Assembly (NCBI GenBank): GCA_934177995.1
Contig: CAKPPW010000030.1
Coordinates: 1 to 13,455 of the forward strand
Reading direction: 5' to 3'
Source of the DNA: an uncultured Bacilli bacterium
GTDB taxonomy: Bacteria; Bacillota_I; Bacilli_A; RF39; UBA660
DNA: 13,455 nucleotides
Shown here: in pieces, positions 7,135 through 13,208 of the stretch
Numbering within the stretch: position 1 is the stretch's first letter
Layout of the letters: each line of letters opens with the position of its first letter
Program-made: the position numbers and the translations under genes
Notes under the pieces: model-generated
What the model saw: only the letters and a program-made list of their open reading frames with translations
Database searches by the model: none
What the model was told of the DNA's origin: nothing

Positions 7135-8643
7135 CTATCTCATTCTTATAAATTTAACAAGAGACTTTTCTTTTTCTAATTCTTTAATAAAGATAGAATA
7201 ATTATTACTGGGTACTAATAAATAGCATCTATTCTTCGTTCTAGTTATGGCTACATAAAATAATCTTCTCTCTTCACTAAAAGGATAATCTTCTTCTTTT
7301 TTAGTTACCAATCTCATTATCCTTTCTTCTTTTATTTGATTAGGAAAACCTAATACACTATTAAAAAAATTAATCACTATAACATTATCTGCTTCTAATC
7401 CTTTAGACTTATGAATAGTCAAATAATTGATAACTAAATCTTCTCTTTTCTTATATATAATTTTATCATCATTGACTACTAATAAATCACTTAAAATAAG
7501 ATTTATATCATTATTATTTCTACCTAAAATAAAGATACTACCTTTATCTATTTTATCAAGTACTTTCAAAATAGTAGCCTTTAAATTACTAGAATAAATA
7601 ACTTGTAGTGGATAATCAATATGCTTAGATGATGTTAACTCTTTCCTTAACTGATATTTATTTTTCAAAATAAACTTACTAGCTATTTTTATAAGTTCTT
7701 CACTATTTCTATAAGTATTTTTTATTTTATGAGTAACTGCAGCTTGGTAATAATCTGTAAAGTTATAAAACAAACTTATATCACAGCCACTAAACCTATA
7801 AATAGATTGAAAATCATCTCCTACCACCATTAAAGAACTATTAAATTTATCTACTAATTCTTTAATAAATAAAAACCTAACATATGATGTATCTTGATAC
7901 TCATCAATAATAATATATGATATTTTTCTTTTATAATATTTAATTCTATCTCTAGCAATAAATAATAAATCATCAAAATCAAGTTCTCTACTTTCCTTCT
8001 TTTCTTTTTCATATAGTAGATATATATTTAAAACTAATAAAAGAAAATACTTTTCTTTTAAATAAGTAATTGGTAAAAGATAGCTTTTTATCTTTTTAAA
8101 GAATTTCTGATAATCTTCTAGTTTATAATTACCACATTTAAATAAGTGAATAAAAGTTATTATTTGTCTTTTCAGTAATAGTATTTCCTTGTTTTTAGTT
8201 ATCAGTAATTTTTGATATCTTTTATAATAATCTTTACTAAAATAAATGTTAAAGTATCTTAAGACTATTTTTAAAAGATATGGTGAAGATAAAATATCTA
8301 TATTAAAAAAGTTTTCCACAACTATTGTTAATAACTCATCATCTGCAATTTCATAATTATAATTAGTTTCATCTAATATTTTCATAGCCAGTTTATGAAA
8401 GGTATAACATTCTATCTCGTCATTAATTTCTCTTTTTATCTTCTTCTTTAAGCTTTCTACTGCCATATTTGTAAAGGTAAGACAGATTATTTCTTCTTTT
8501 GGAATATGTCTTTCTTCTATTAAATATTTTATCTTACCAAGTATAGTCAAGGTCTTTCCACTACCTGCTCCTGCTAAAACAAAGAGATATTTATTATCAT
8601 CCTTAACAATTTCTAATTGTTCATTATCAAGTTTATAATTCAT
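7135..8643 (-). CDS. Short UvrD/Rep-type superfamily 1 DNA helicase
   Basis: About 502 residues. SF1A helicase motifs are all present in order: Q-motif region LDNEQLEIV, Walker A LAGAGSGKT (motif I), ICLTFTNMAVESLKKK (Ia), IIIDEYQDTS (II), VVGDDFQSIYRFSG (III), NTYRN (IV), LTIHKSKGLEADNVIV (V) and ERRLFYVAITRTKNR (VI). Full UvrD/PcrA/Rep proteins have about 650-750 residues, so accessory subdomains are reduced; it is nearer the short helicase-IV-like UvrD forms. The start is uncertain. The SD (GGAGGTGAT, 8671-8663) overlaps the in-frame ATG at 8664, and the ATG at 8643 used here lies 23 bases after GGAGG but begins just before the conserved fold. A CTG at 8658 has ideal spacing. It is transcribed with the DUF4186 gene from a good promoter. 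Confidence 0.93.
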   Translation of the reverse strand: MNYKLDNEQLEIVKDDNKYLFVLAGAGSGKTLTILGKIKYLIEERHIPKEEIICLTFTNMAVESLKKKIKREINDEIECYTFHKLAMKILDETNYNYEIADDELLTIVVENFFNIDILSSPYLLKIVLRYFNIYFSKDYYKRYQKLLITKNKEILLLKRQIITFIHLFKCGNYKLEDYQKFFKKIKSYLLPITYLKEKYFLLLVLNIYLLYEKEKKESRELDFDDLLFIARDRIKYYKRKISYIIIDEYQDTSYVRFLFIKELVDKFNSSLMVVGDDFQSIYRFSGCDISLFYNFTDYYQAAVTHKIKNTYRNSEELIKIASKFILKNKYQLRKELTSSKHIDYPLQVIYSSNLKATILKVLDKIDKGSIFILGRNNNDINLILSDLLVVNDDKIIYKKREDLVINYLTIHKSKGLEADNVIVINFFNSVLGFPNQIKEERIMRLVTKKEEDYPFSEERRLFYVAITRTKNRCYLLVPSNNYSIFIKELEKEKSLVKFIRMR

Positions 8644-8683
8644 TACTGTAAAGTCCAGAATCATCACCTCCAAAGTTGTATAT

Positions 8684-8712
8684 ATAATATATTATAAACA
8701 TATGTTCGTCAA
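8684..8712 (-). promoter_or_regulatory. Sigma-A-type promoter of the helicase-DUF4186 operon
   Basis: On the minus strand -35 TTGACG (8712-8707), a 17-base spacer and -10 TATTAT (8689-8684), just upstream of the GGAGGTGAT ribosome binding site. Confidence 0.75.
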
Positions 8713-8780
8713 TACTTTTTTGTTTTATTTTTCTATTTAGACAAAAAAAGAAAACTTTATCAATTAAGATAAGGCTTTCT

Positions 8781-8872
8781 AACATTTACAACTGGGATTA
8801 TTTATTACTCACTAGCCACCCAGAAGTGAGAAACATTTACATTATACATATATTAAATGCAACAGTAATGTA
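8781..8872 (+). other. Possible structured RNA upstream of the ZIP transporter (pseudoknot plus hairpin)
   Basis: Between two copies of AACATTTACA (8781-8790, 8832-8841) lie CTGGG (8792-8796) pairing with CCCAG (8819-8823), and CTCACT (8808-8813) pairing with AGTGAG (8825-8830). The pairs interlock as an H-type pseudoknot. TACATTA (8838-8844) and TAATGTA (8866-8872) then form a 7-bp hairpin. It resembles no riboswitch class I can name. The remaining parts of 8674-9025 show only AT-rich sequence and no clear promoter for the ZIP gene. Confidence 0.3.
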
Positions 8873-9025
8873 ATATATTTTATTGTAAAAATCAATATTT
8901 ATTCATTAATATTATATGAAACTAACCACTATTTAAACATAAAATCAATTGACTCTTTTTAATATATACTAAAAGCCCATTCCAAATACCATTTTTTACA
9001 TAACATACTAATAGAGGTGAAAAAA

Positions 9026-9823
9026 TTGTTTGAAGCATTTAAAAACTTATCTCCTGTTTGGCAAACATTAATTGCTACTTTATTCACTTGGGGTGTAACT
9101 GCTTTAGGAGCTAGTATTGTCTTTTTCTTTAAAAAGGTTAATAAAACAGTAATGGATGCGATGCTTGGCTTTTCTGCAGGAGTAATGATAGCAGCCAGTT
9201 TCTTTAGTCTAATTGAGCCTGCCTTAGAAATGACAAAAAGTTTAAAAATGAATGGACCAGTAATAATATCAATAGGTTTCCTACTAGGTGGTACTTTACT
9301 ATTTATTGGTGATAAAATCTATAACCTTGTTGATAAAAGGAAGGATGGTGACAAAGGTAGTAGAAAAAGATGCTTTATGTTAATATCATCCATAACTATC
9401 CATAATATTCCTGAAGGACTTGCTGTCGGAGTAGCTTTTGGTAGTCTAGCCTATAACATAACAGGTACTACTCTATTATCTGCTCTTACTATCGCTCTTG
9501 GTATAGGATTACAAAACTTTCCGGAAGGAAGTGCTGTTAGTCTCCCATTAAGAAGAGAAGGATACAGTAGAAAAAAAGCTTTCTTTTATGGACAACTATC
9601 TGGAATAGTAGAACCAATATCAGCGGTTATTGGTACCATACTTGTTTTAAAGATAAAGACTATTCTACCATTCTTACTAGCTTTTGCAGCTGGATCTATG
9701 ATTTATGTTGTAGTAGAAGAACTAATACCAGAGAGTCAAACCAATCAGAAAAAAGACCTGATGGCCTTCTTTACATTATTTGGTTTTGTCCTTATGATGA
9801 TATTAGATATAACTCTAGGATGA
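9026..9823 (+). CDS. ZIP-family divalent metal transporter (GufA/ZupT-like)
   Basis: 265 residues from a TTG start. The in-frame GTG at 9017 is part of the ribosome binding site (AGAGGTGA), while the TTG at 9026 sits 8 bases after it, so the TTG is preferred. About eight hydrophobic segments are visible. The metal-binding signatures of the paired central helices are present: HNIPEGLAVG (H126, N127, E130) and LQNFPEGSAV (N165, E168). A charged cytoplasmic loop precedes the first (DKRKDGDKGSRKR), as in ZIP proteins. It should import zinc or another divalent metal across the cytoplasmic membrane. It ends in TGA, showing UGA is a stop here, and its 3' end is only 4 bases from the convergent M23 peptidase gene. 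Confidence 0.93.
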   Translation: MFEAFKNLSPVWQTLIATLFTWGVTALGASIVFFFKKVNKTVMDAMLGFSAGVMIAASFFSLIEPALEMTKSLKMNGPVIISIGFLLGGTLLFIGDKIYNLVDKRKDGDKGSRKRCFMLISSITIHNIPEGLAVGVAFGSLAYNITGTTLLSALTIALGIGLQNFPEGSAVSLPLRREGYSRKKAFFYGQLSGIVEPISAVIGTILVLKIKTILPFLLAFAAGSMIYVVVEELIPESQTNQKKDLMAFFTLFGFVLMMILDITLG

Positions 9824-9827
9824 AAGA

Positions 9828-10487
9828 TTATTCAATATATAATTTTTCATTTTCTTTTAATTCAATTGCATATAAACCACTTTTCTTACAAGTAAATACT
9901 AACTCTATTTTTCTAGTTGAAGTATTATTCTGATTATCAGATACTTCTTCTTTTTTTGTATCATCTTCTTTTATAGATTCTATTCTTTTAAAACTATAAC
10001 CATTACTATTTAATATTTTAATACTATCATCTATCCAAAGACATTCAACTGGATTTTTAGGATTATTAATAGACCAATAACCACTTTCATTCTTATGCCA
10101 ACCACTACCAGTAAATTTCCCTTTTCCACACTCCATATGAACATGATTACCTGTTACATTTCCCTTAGTACCTTCTTCATAAAATCTTGTTCCTCTAGGA
10201 ATTACTTGACCAACTTTCAAATTAGAAACATCATTATCATGAGCAAATAACATAGTCATATAATCAATTGTGCCATCAGGATATAAAACTTTATCTACAC
10301 TCTCTAACCACACTTCGTTAGCATCATTTGGATAAATTTTTTTAATAACACCAGTAAATGGGGCTAGAATAAAATCTATTCCTGAATCACTTCCCCCATC
10401 ATCTATAGCATAACTATTCTTATGAGTTCCTACTCCATACCCTTGAGTTATTCGCATATAAGGACTAGGATAAAGAGGTTTCTCCAT
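9828..10487 (-). CDS. M23 (LytM-type) metallopeptidase, endolysin-like
   Basis: 219 residues. The N-terminal catalytic domain has the zinc-binding pattern of M23 endopeptidases: H22 and D29 in THKNSYAIDDGG, H83 in LFAHDND, and the HxH motif GNHVHMECG (H115, H117). It should cut peptide cross-bridges in peptidoglycan. There is no signal peptide, so export would depend on a holin, and the gene before it encodes a holin-like protein. The start ATG overlaps the holin stop (TAATG) with AGGAG 9 bases upstream. Residues after about 170 are a charged linker plus a short C-terminal module (about 190-219) of unknown role, possibly wall binding. Overall it reads as a phage-type endolysin. Confidence 0.88.
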   Translation of the reverse strand: MEKPLYPSPYMRITQGYGVGTHKNSYAIDDGGSDSGIDFILAPFTGVIKKIYPNDANEVWLESVDKVLYPDGTIDYMTMLFAHDNDVSNLKVGQVIPRGTRFYEEGTKGNVTGNHVHMECGKGKFTGSGWHKNESGYWSINNPKNPVECLWIDDSIKILNSNGYSFKRIESIKEDDTKKEEVSDNQNNTSTRKIELVFTCKKSGLYAIELKENEKLYIE

Positions 10488-10825
10488 TATTTTTTACTCC
10501 TCTCAATAACATTTTCCTTACTCACCGTAACATTTTCACTACTAGTTAAATCTCTATAAGATTTAAGTTTTCCTTCTAAAGACTTATAAATTGTATCAGC
10601 TCCAATAAAACTAAAAAATCCTACCCATAAACTTTCAGGAAAGGTAATAGACGTAAAAGTAATACAAAAAAGGACACCCAATACTAAATTGACAGCAAAG
10701 CTATAAAGACATAGACAAGATGAACATTTTAAGCATCTCTTTGTTTTTTGAACTAAGGCACAAGTAATAGTACTTAAGGCAATGGAAACTACTAACATCT
10801 GCTGCAAAATAGTTAGTTTTAACAT
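10487..10825 (-). CDS. Phage holin-like small membrane protein
   Basis: 112 residues from the ATG at 10825. This is preferred over the ATG at 10831 because GGAGG is then 7 bases upstream instead of touching the start codon. There are three hydrophobic segments: about 5-22 (ILQQMLVVSIALSTITCALV), 42-60 (VNLVLGVLFCITFTS) and 66-80 (LWVGFFSFIGADTIYKSL), with a charged C-terminal tail. A Cys cluster (CLKCSSCLC) lies between the first two. Size, topology and direct coupling to an endolysin match phage holins, which open the membrane to release the lysin. The WVGFFSFIGADTIYK stretch is like that of several Firmicutes phage holins I know. It is downstream of the DGR reverse transcriptase on the same strand. 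Confidence 0.72.
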   Translation of the reverse strand: MLKLTILQQMLVVSIALSTITCALVQKTKRCLKCSSCLCLYSFAVNLVLGVLFCITFTSITFPESLWVGFFSFIGADTIYKSLEGKLKSYRDLTSSENVTVSKENVIERSKK

Positions 10826-10874
10826 ACACATTCCTCCCTCTAAAATAATTTATGCAAAACTAAAAAAAATGCTA

Positions 10875-12002
10875 CTATTTTTTTATTTCCAAATCATGTT
10901 TAAAACGAAAACTACCACTTGCTGCCCTACTTAAATATCCATTATAACTAGCTAGTGTTCTATCAAGTGATTCCGGATTATTTTCTCTTACACATTTTAC
11001 CCTCTTTCTAACTCTTTTTTTTGTATCACTATTTAGTAACATCAGTAATTTCTTATCTTTCAGTATAAACCTATAACCTAAAAAACAAAATCCATGATGA
11101 ATTTCTAATATTTGTGTTTTATTATTTAGTTTTAATTTAACTTCCATTAATTTTTTTTCGATTTCTTTTAAACAATATTTGAGATATTCTCTATTTTCAT
11201 GAAAAAGAATAAAATCATCCATATATCTTACATAATACTTTATTTTAAGTTTCTCCTTAATATAATGATCTAGATCATTTAAATAATAAACAGCTAATAT
11301 TTGACTAGTCATATTACCAATAGGTAAACCTTTACCTTTCTGATAAAGAGGTATACTTTTAAGTTTATCAACATGTTCCTGATAATCTTTAATAGAAAGC
11401 TTACTTAACCGTTCTATCTCTTTATTAACTGTTTTATTAATACAATCATTAACATATTCATAATTAGTACTAGTAATTATCCCTTTTACTAAATTAAAAA
11501 CTCTTTCCTCCTTAATTAATTTGCTTAACTTCTCAAGTAATATTTCTTGATCAATCGAATAAAAATATTTAGCTATATCACATTTTAAAATATATATCTT
11601 ATCATGTTTATATTTCAACTTATTAATATACTTTTTAACATACTCTATTCCCTTACCTGATCCCATTAAAGGTCTTGTAGCAACATTAATTGGTAAAAGC
11701 ATAGAATCAATTATAGGAAATAAAAAATAAGTACTAACTAAATGATTAACTATTTTATCAGGCATAGATTCACTCATAATAAGTCTATATTTAGGCTCTT
11801 TAATAATAAATATATTATATCTTCCATGTCTATATTTTTCACTCTTTAAAGTGTTGTAAATAGATATAATATTGCAAGAAAAAAATAGTTCAAATATAAA
11901 AATCTTATCCTTATGTCTAGTATTCTTTCTAACTGTCTTGTAAACCTCTATAAGATTTTCAATTGTAACTACTTTATCATAACTAAGCATCTTTTTTTTC
12001 AC
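10875..12002 (-). CDS. DGR-type reverse transcriptase
   Basis: 375 residues. Reverse transcriptase motifs are in order: fingers region KEPKYRLIMS, the palm motif ILKCDIAKYFYSID with catalytic D142, GLPIGNMTSQ (225-234) and YVRYMDDFILF with D262/D263. The IGNMTSQ motif, in place of QGxxxSP, marks DGR reverse transcriptases and argues against retrons and group II introns. A C-terminal thumb follows (FLGYRF, then a basic helix). The start is the GTG at 12002, preceded by GGGGTGAT at proper spacing; it overlaps the Avd gene by 20 bases. The enzyme should copy the TR RNA into cDNA with errors at adenines. The ORF ends in an A/T-only hairpin with a T run (about 10884-10862), a weak terminator at best, before the lysis genes. 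Confidence 0.96.
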   Translation of the reverse strand: MKKKMLSYDKVVTIENLIEVYKTVRKNTRHKDKIFIFELFFSCNIISIYNTLKSEKYRHGRYNIFIIKEPKYRLIMSESMPDKIVNHLVSTYFLFPIIDSMLLPINVATRPLMGSGKGIEYVKKYINKLKYKHDKIYILKCDIAKYFYSIDQEILLEKLSKLIKEERVFNLVKGIITSTNYEYVNDCINKTVNKEIERLSKLSIKDYQEHVDKLKSIPLYQKGKGLPIGNMTSQILAVYYLNDLDHYIKEKLKIKYYVRYMDDFILFHENREYLKYCLKEIEKKLMEVKLKLNNKTQILEIHHGFCFLGYRFILKDKKLLMLLNSDTKKRVRKRVKCVRENNPESLDRTLASYNGYLSRAASGSFRFKHDLEIKK

Positions 12003-12339
12003 TTTTAATCACCCCATAAGAAATTTTTTTCATCTCAATTAAAAAATTACTAACTGATGCATACTTCTTAGGGCTAATAATTTTTTTCTTATAACTAACT
12101 CTCATATAATAGTCTAACATTGATATTTGTATTACTAATGATTTTAAATATTTAAGTTTAATTCTATTAGTATCTTCTATTCGATAAGAAAAGATATTTT
12201 CTATTATTAAATACATAGTCTTTTCTATATTTTGCTTTAATACTACTTCTTTTTTAGGAAAATTAACTAGTTGCTTATTTATATAATCAATTGTCTTTTC
12301 ACTACTAGATAAAAGCTTAAATCCCTCATTAGAGTTCAT
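11983..12339 (-). CDS. avd: DGR accessory variability determinant (bAvd-type four-helix protein)
   Basis: 118 residues from the ATG at 12339, which has AAGGAG 7 bases upstream; a longer frame from 12363 lacks this. The protein is all-helical, basic and has the hallmarks of the bAvd family: INKQLVNFPKKE, LKQNIEKTMYLIIENIF, LDYYMRVSYKKKIISPKKYASVSNFL and YGVIKSEKK. In the Bordetella phage DGR, Avd forms a barrel-shaped pentamer that binds the RT and the TR RNA and is needed for mutagenic cDNA synthesis. The gene overlaps the MutS-like gene by 11 bases and the RT gene by 20, so the three are translationally coupled and probably made in fixed proportion. Confidence 0.9.
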   Translation of the reverse strand: MNSNEGFKLLSSSEKTIDYINKQLVNFPKKEVVLKQNIEKTMYLIIENIFSYRIEDTNRIKLKYLKSLVIQISMLDYYMRVSYKKKIISPKKYASVSNFLIEMKKISYGVIKSEKKDA

Positions 12340-12730
12340 CAATAAACTCCTTAATTTTATCATAGTTATCAGGATCGGTTGTTATCAAGTTTTTAATTCT
12401 TTCTAATAACAATTCATTAGAACATTTACTGTAATAACTTTTTTCAGCAATTTTTGCTATATCACTATATAAATTATCACGACTTTTATAATTTTTATCC
12501 TCTTCCTCAAAAATATAGAAAGAGATGTTCTTCTCTTTCAAGTTTGTACATACCTTTTCAATGGTGGAGATAGGAAATCCTAATTTTCCATTATTTATTT
12601 GATAAGAAAACAAATAATTTAAAACTATTGCATCTTTAGAAAAAGTAACATAGAAACTTCCTACTTTAAAAAGTACCACCTCTTCTTGATGCAAACTCTT
12701 AATATCTTCATATTTATCTTTAATTTTCAT
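12329..12730 (-). CDS. MutS domain I-like DGR accessory protein
   Basis: 133 residues. The first 80 resemble the mismatch-recognition domain I of MutS: EEVVLFKVGSFYVTFSKDAIVLNYL aligns by eye with the MutS pattern LLFYRMGDFYELFYDDA, followed by a conserved GFP and a strand-rich end (NISFYIFEEED). None of the later MutS domains or the ATPase is present. The mismatch-reading Phe-x-Glu motif is changed: F26-Y27-V28, with Val for Glu. The C-terminal 50 residues are helical and not recognised. Small MutS-like (MSL) proteins have been described as accessory genes in some DGRs, and the gene's place between TR and avd fits. The ATG at 12730 has only a weak GGGTG ribosome binding site. Its job in this DGR is unknown. 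Confidence 0.75.
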   Translation of the reverse strand: MKIKDKYEDIKSLHQEEVVLFKVGSFYVTFSKDAIVLNYLFSYQINNGKLGFPISTIEKVCTNLKEKNISFYIFEEEDKNYKSRDNLYSDIAKIAEKSYYSKCSNELLLERIKNLITTDPDNYDKIKEFIDEL

Positions 12731-12874
12731 TTTACACCCATATTAGTTATGCCAAAGACCAGTCTTGTTTCCAATCTATGATTATGGTATTACCATTACT
12801 TCCTCAGATTATCAACCTTAATCAATAACTCACGGTCAAAGTTAGAGTATATTACCCTAATTTATAGTAGGAAT

Positions 12875-12990
12875 CTGGACGGACCCCATTAGAATTAGTC
12901 ACGTTATTCCACGGATTCAAGCTTCCTGATGACATCACATTCCAAACGTTAGCATTCGAGTTGTTAGAATTGAAGTTAGACGGAGAAAGC
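12875..12990 (-). repeat. DGR template repeat (TR)
   Basis: 116 bases matching 13283-13398 at 100 positions. All 16 differences fall where the TR minus strand has A (31 such positions); none of the other 85 positions differs. In the VR reading frame the TR has 12 AAY (Asn) codons, which give all classes NNY but no stop codon when mutated. The 3' end is GGGGTCCGTCCAG (12887-12875), identical in VR, and is the candidate initiation-of-mutagenic-homing region. Identity stops abruptly at both ends. Confidence 0.97.
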
Positions 12991-13030
12991 AAAAACAAAG
13001 ATGAACGCGGAAAAAACGAAAAGGGTCCGT
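12879..13030. repeat. 8-bp inverted repeat linking the TR 3' end to the upstream leader
   Basis: ACGGACCC (12879-12886), at the TR 3' end, and GGGTCCGT (13023-13030), 33 bases before the TR 5' end, are perfect inverted copies. In the RNA they would pair and close a loop containing almost the whole TR; a G-U pair extends the helix to 9. Confidence 0.75.
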
Positions 13031-13082
13031 TAATAGACTGCCCTTGTTTTATTTTATTTTTTTCAATGCACCATAGTTTTCA

Positions 13083-13111
13083 ATTAAATAGAAAAAGTTA
13101 TTCCTAGTCAA
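13083..13111 (-). promoter_or_regulatory. Candidate promoter for the TR RNA and DGR operon
   Basis: On the minus strand -35 TTGACT (13111-13106), exactly 17 bases, -10 TTTAAT (13088-13083). It lies between the target gene and the TR, so it would allow TR RNA and RT expression independent of the target gene. Confidence 0.55.
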
Positions 13112-13139
13112 TTGAAGTATACATTATATCTTCTGGCAT
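13104..13139 (-). CDS. Possible 11-residue leader peptide ORF
   Basis: ATG at 13139 with AAAGGA 7-8 bases upstream encodes MPEDIMYTSID then TAG. It sits between the target-gene hairpin and the TR. The Shine-Dalgarno and spacing are good, but such a short ORF may be chance. Confidence 0.2.
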   Translation of the reverse strand: MPEDIMYTSID

Positions 13140-13171
13140 AATTATTTCCTTTTATATTTTATATTTTTTGC

Positions 13172-13199
13172 TAGGCAAAATGATGAGTCATTTTGCCTA
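13172..13199. other. Hairpin/cruciform downstream of the VR
   Basis: Perfect 12-bp inverted repeat TAGGCAAAATGA/TCATTTTGCCTA with a 4-base loop (TGAG on +, CTCA on -), 9 bases past the target gene stop and 83 bases past the VR end. On the minus strand it is followed by GCAAAAAATAT, so it lacks the T run of a terminator. DGR target sites commonly carry a stem-loop just downstream of the VR that is needed for efficient retrohoming in the Bordetella phage system. Confidence 0.7.
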
Positions 13200-13208
13200 A
13201 CGCTTCTT

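Larger units (their letters stand above)
12731..13076 (-). ncRNA. Candidate TR-containing DGR RNA (leader, template repeat, spacer)
   Basis: Inferred transcript from the promoter at 13111-13083. It has about 85 bases of leader, the 116-base TR (12990-12875) and a 144-base spacer before the first accessory gene. In the Bordetella phage DGR, the RNA downstream of TR is bound by RT-Avd and primes cDNA synthesis, so the spacer here is the natural counterpart. Transcription probably continues through the accessory genes and RT. Ends are approximate. Confidence 0.55.

Noticed and set aside
8814..8823. T-box-like GGGTGG on the minus strand
   Set aside because: Only a fragment of the T-box consensus matches, no specifier stem is visible, and the downstream gene on that strand is a helicase, not an aminoacyl-tRNA synthetase or amino acid gene.
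9821..9823. UGA read as tryptophan (Mycoplasma-type code)
   Set aside because: The ZIP transporter ends naturally at TGA, proteins use TGG for Trp, and the tRNA-Trp present has a CCA anticodon.
10875..12002. RT as part of a retron or group II intron
   Set aside because: It has the DGR form IGNMTSQ and not QGxxxSP, no maturase or endonuclease domain, no intron or msr/msd-like structure beside it, and it has a TR/VR pair and avd.
13172..13199. Hairpin as an ordinary rho-independent terminator of the target gene
   Set aside because: On the coding side it is followed by GCAAAAAATAT and not by a T tract; the opposite strand has only an interrupted CTTCTTTT. A DGR target-site structure fits better, although partial termination cannot be excluded.
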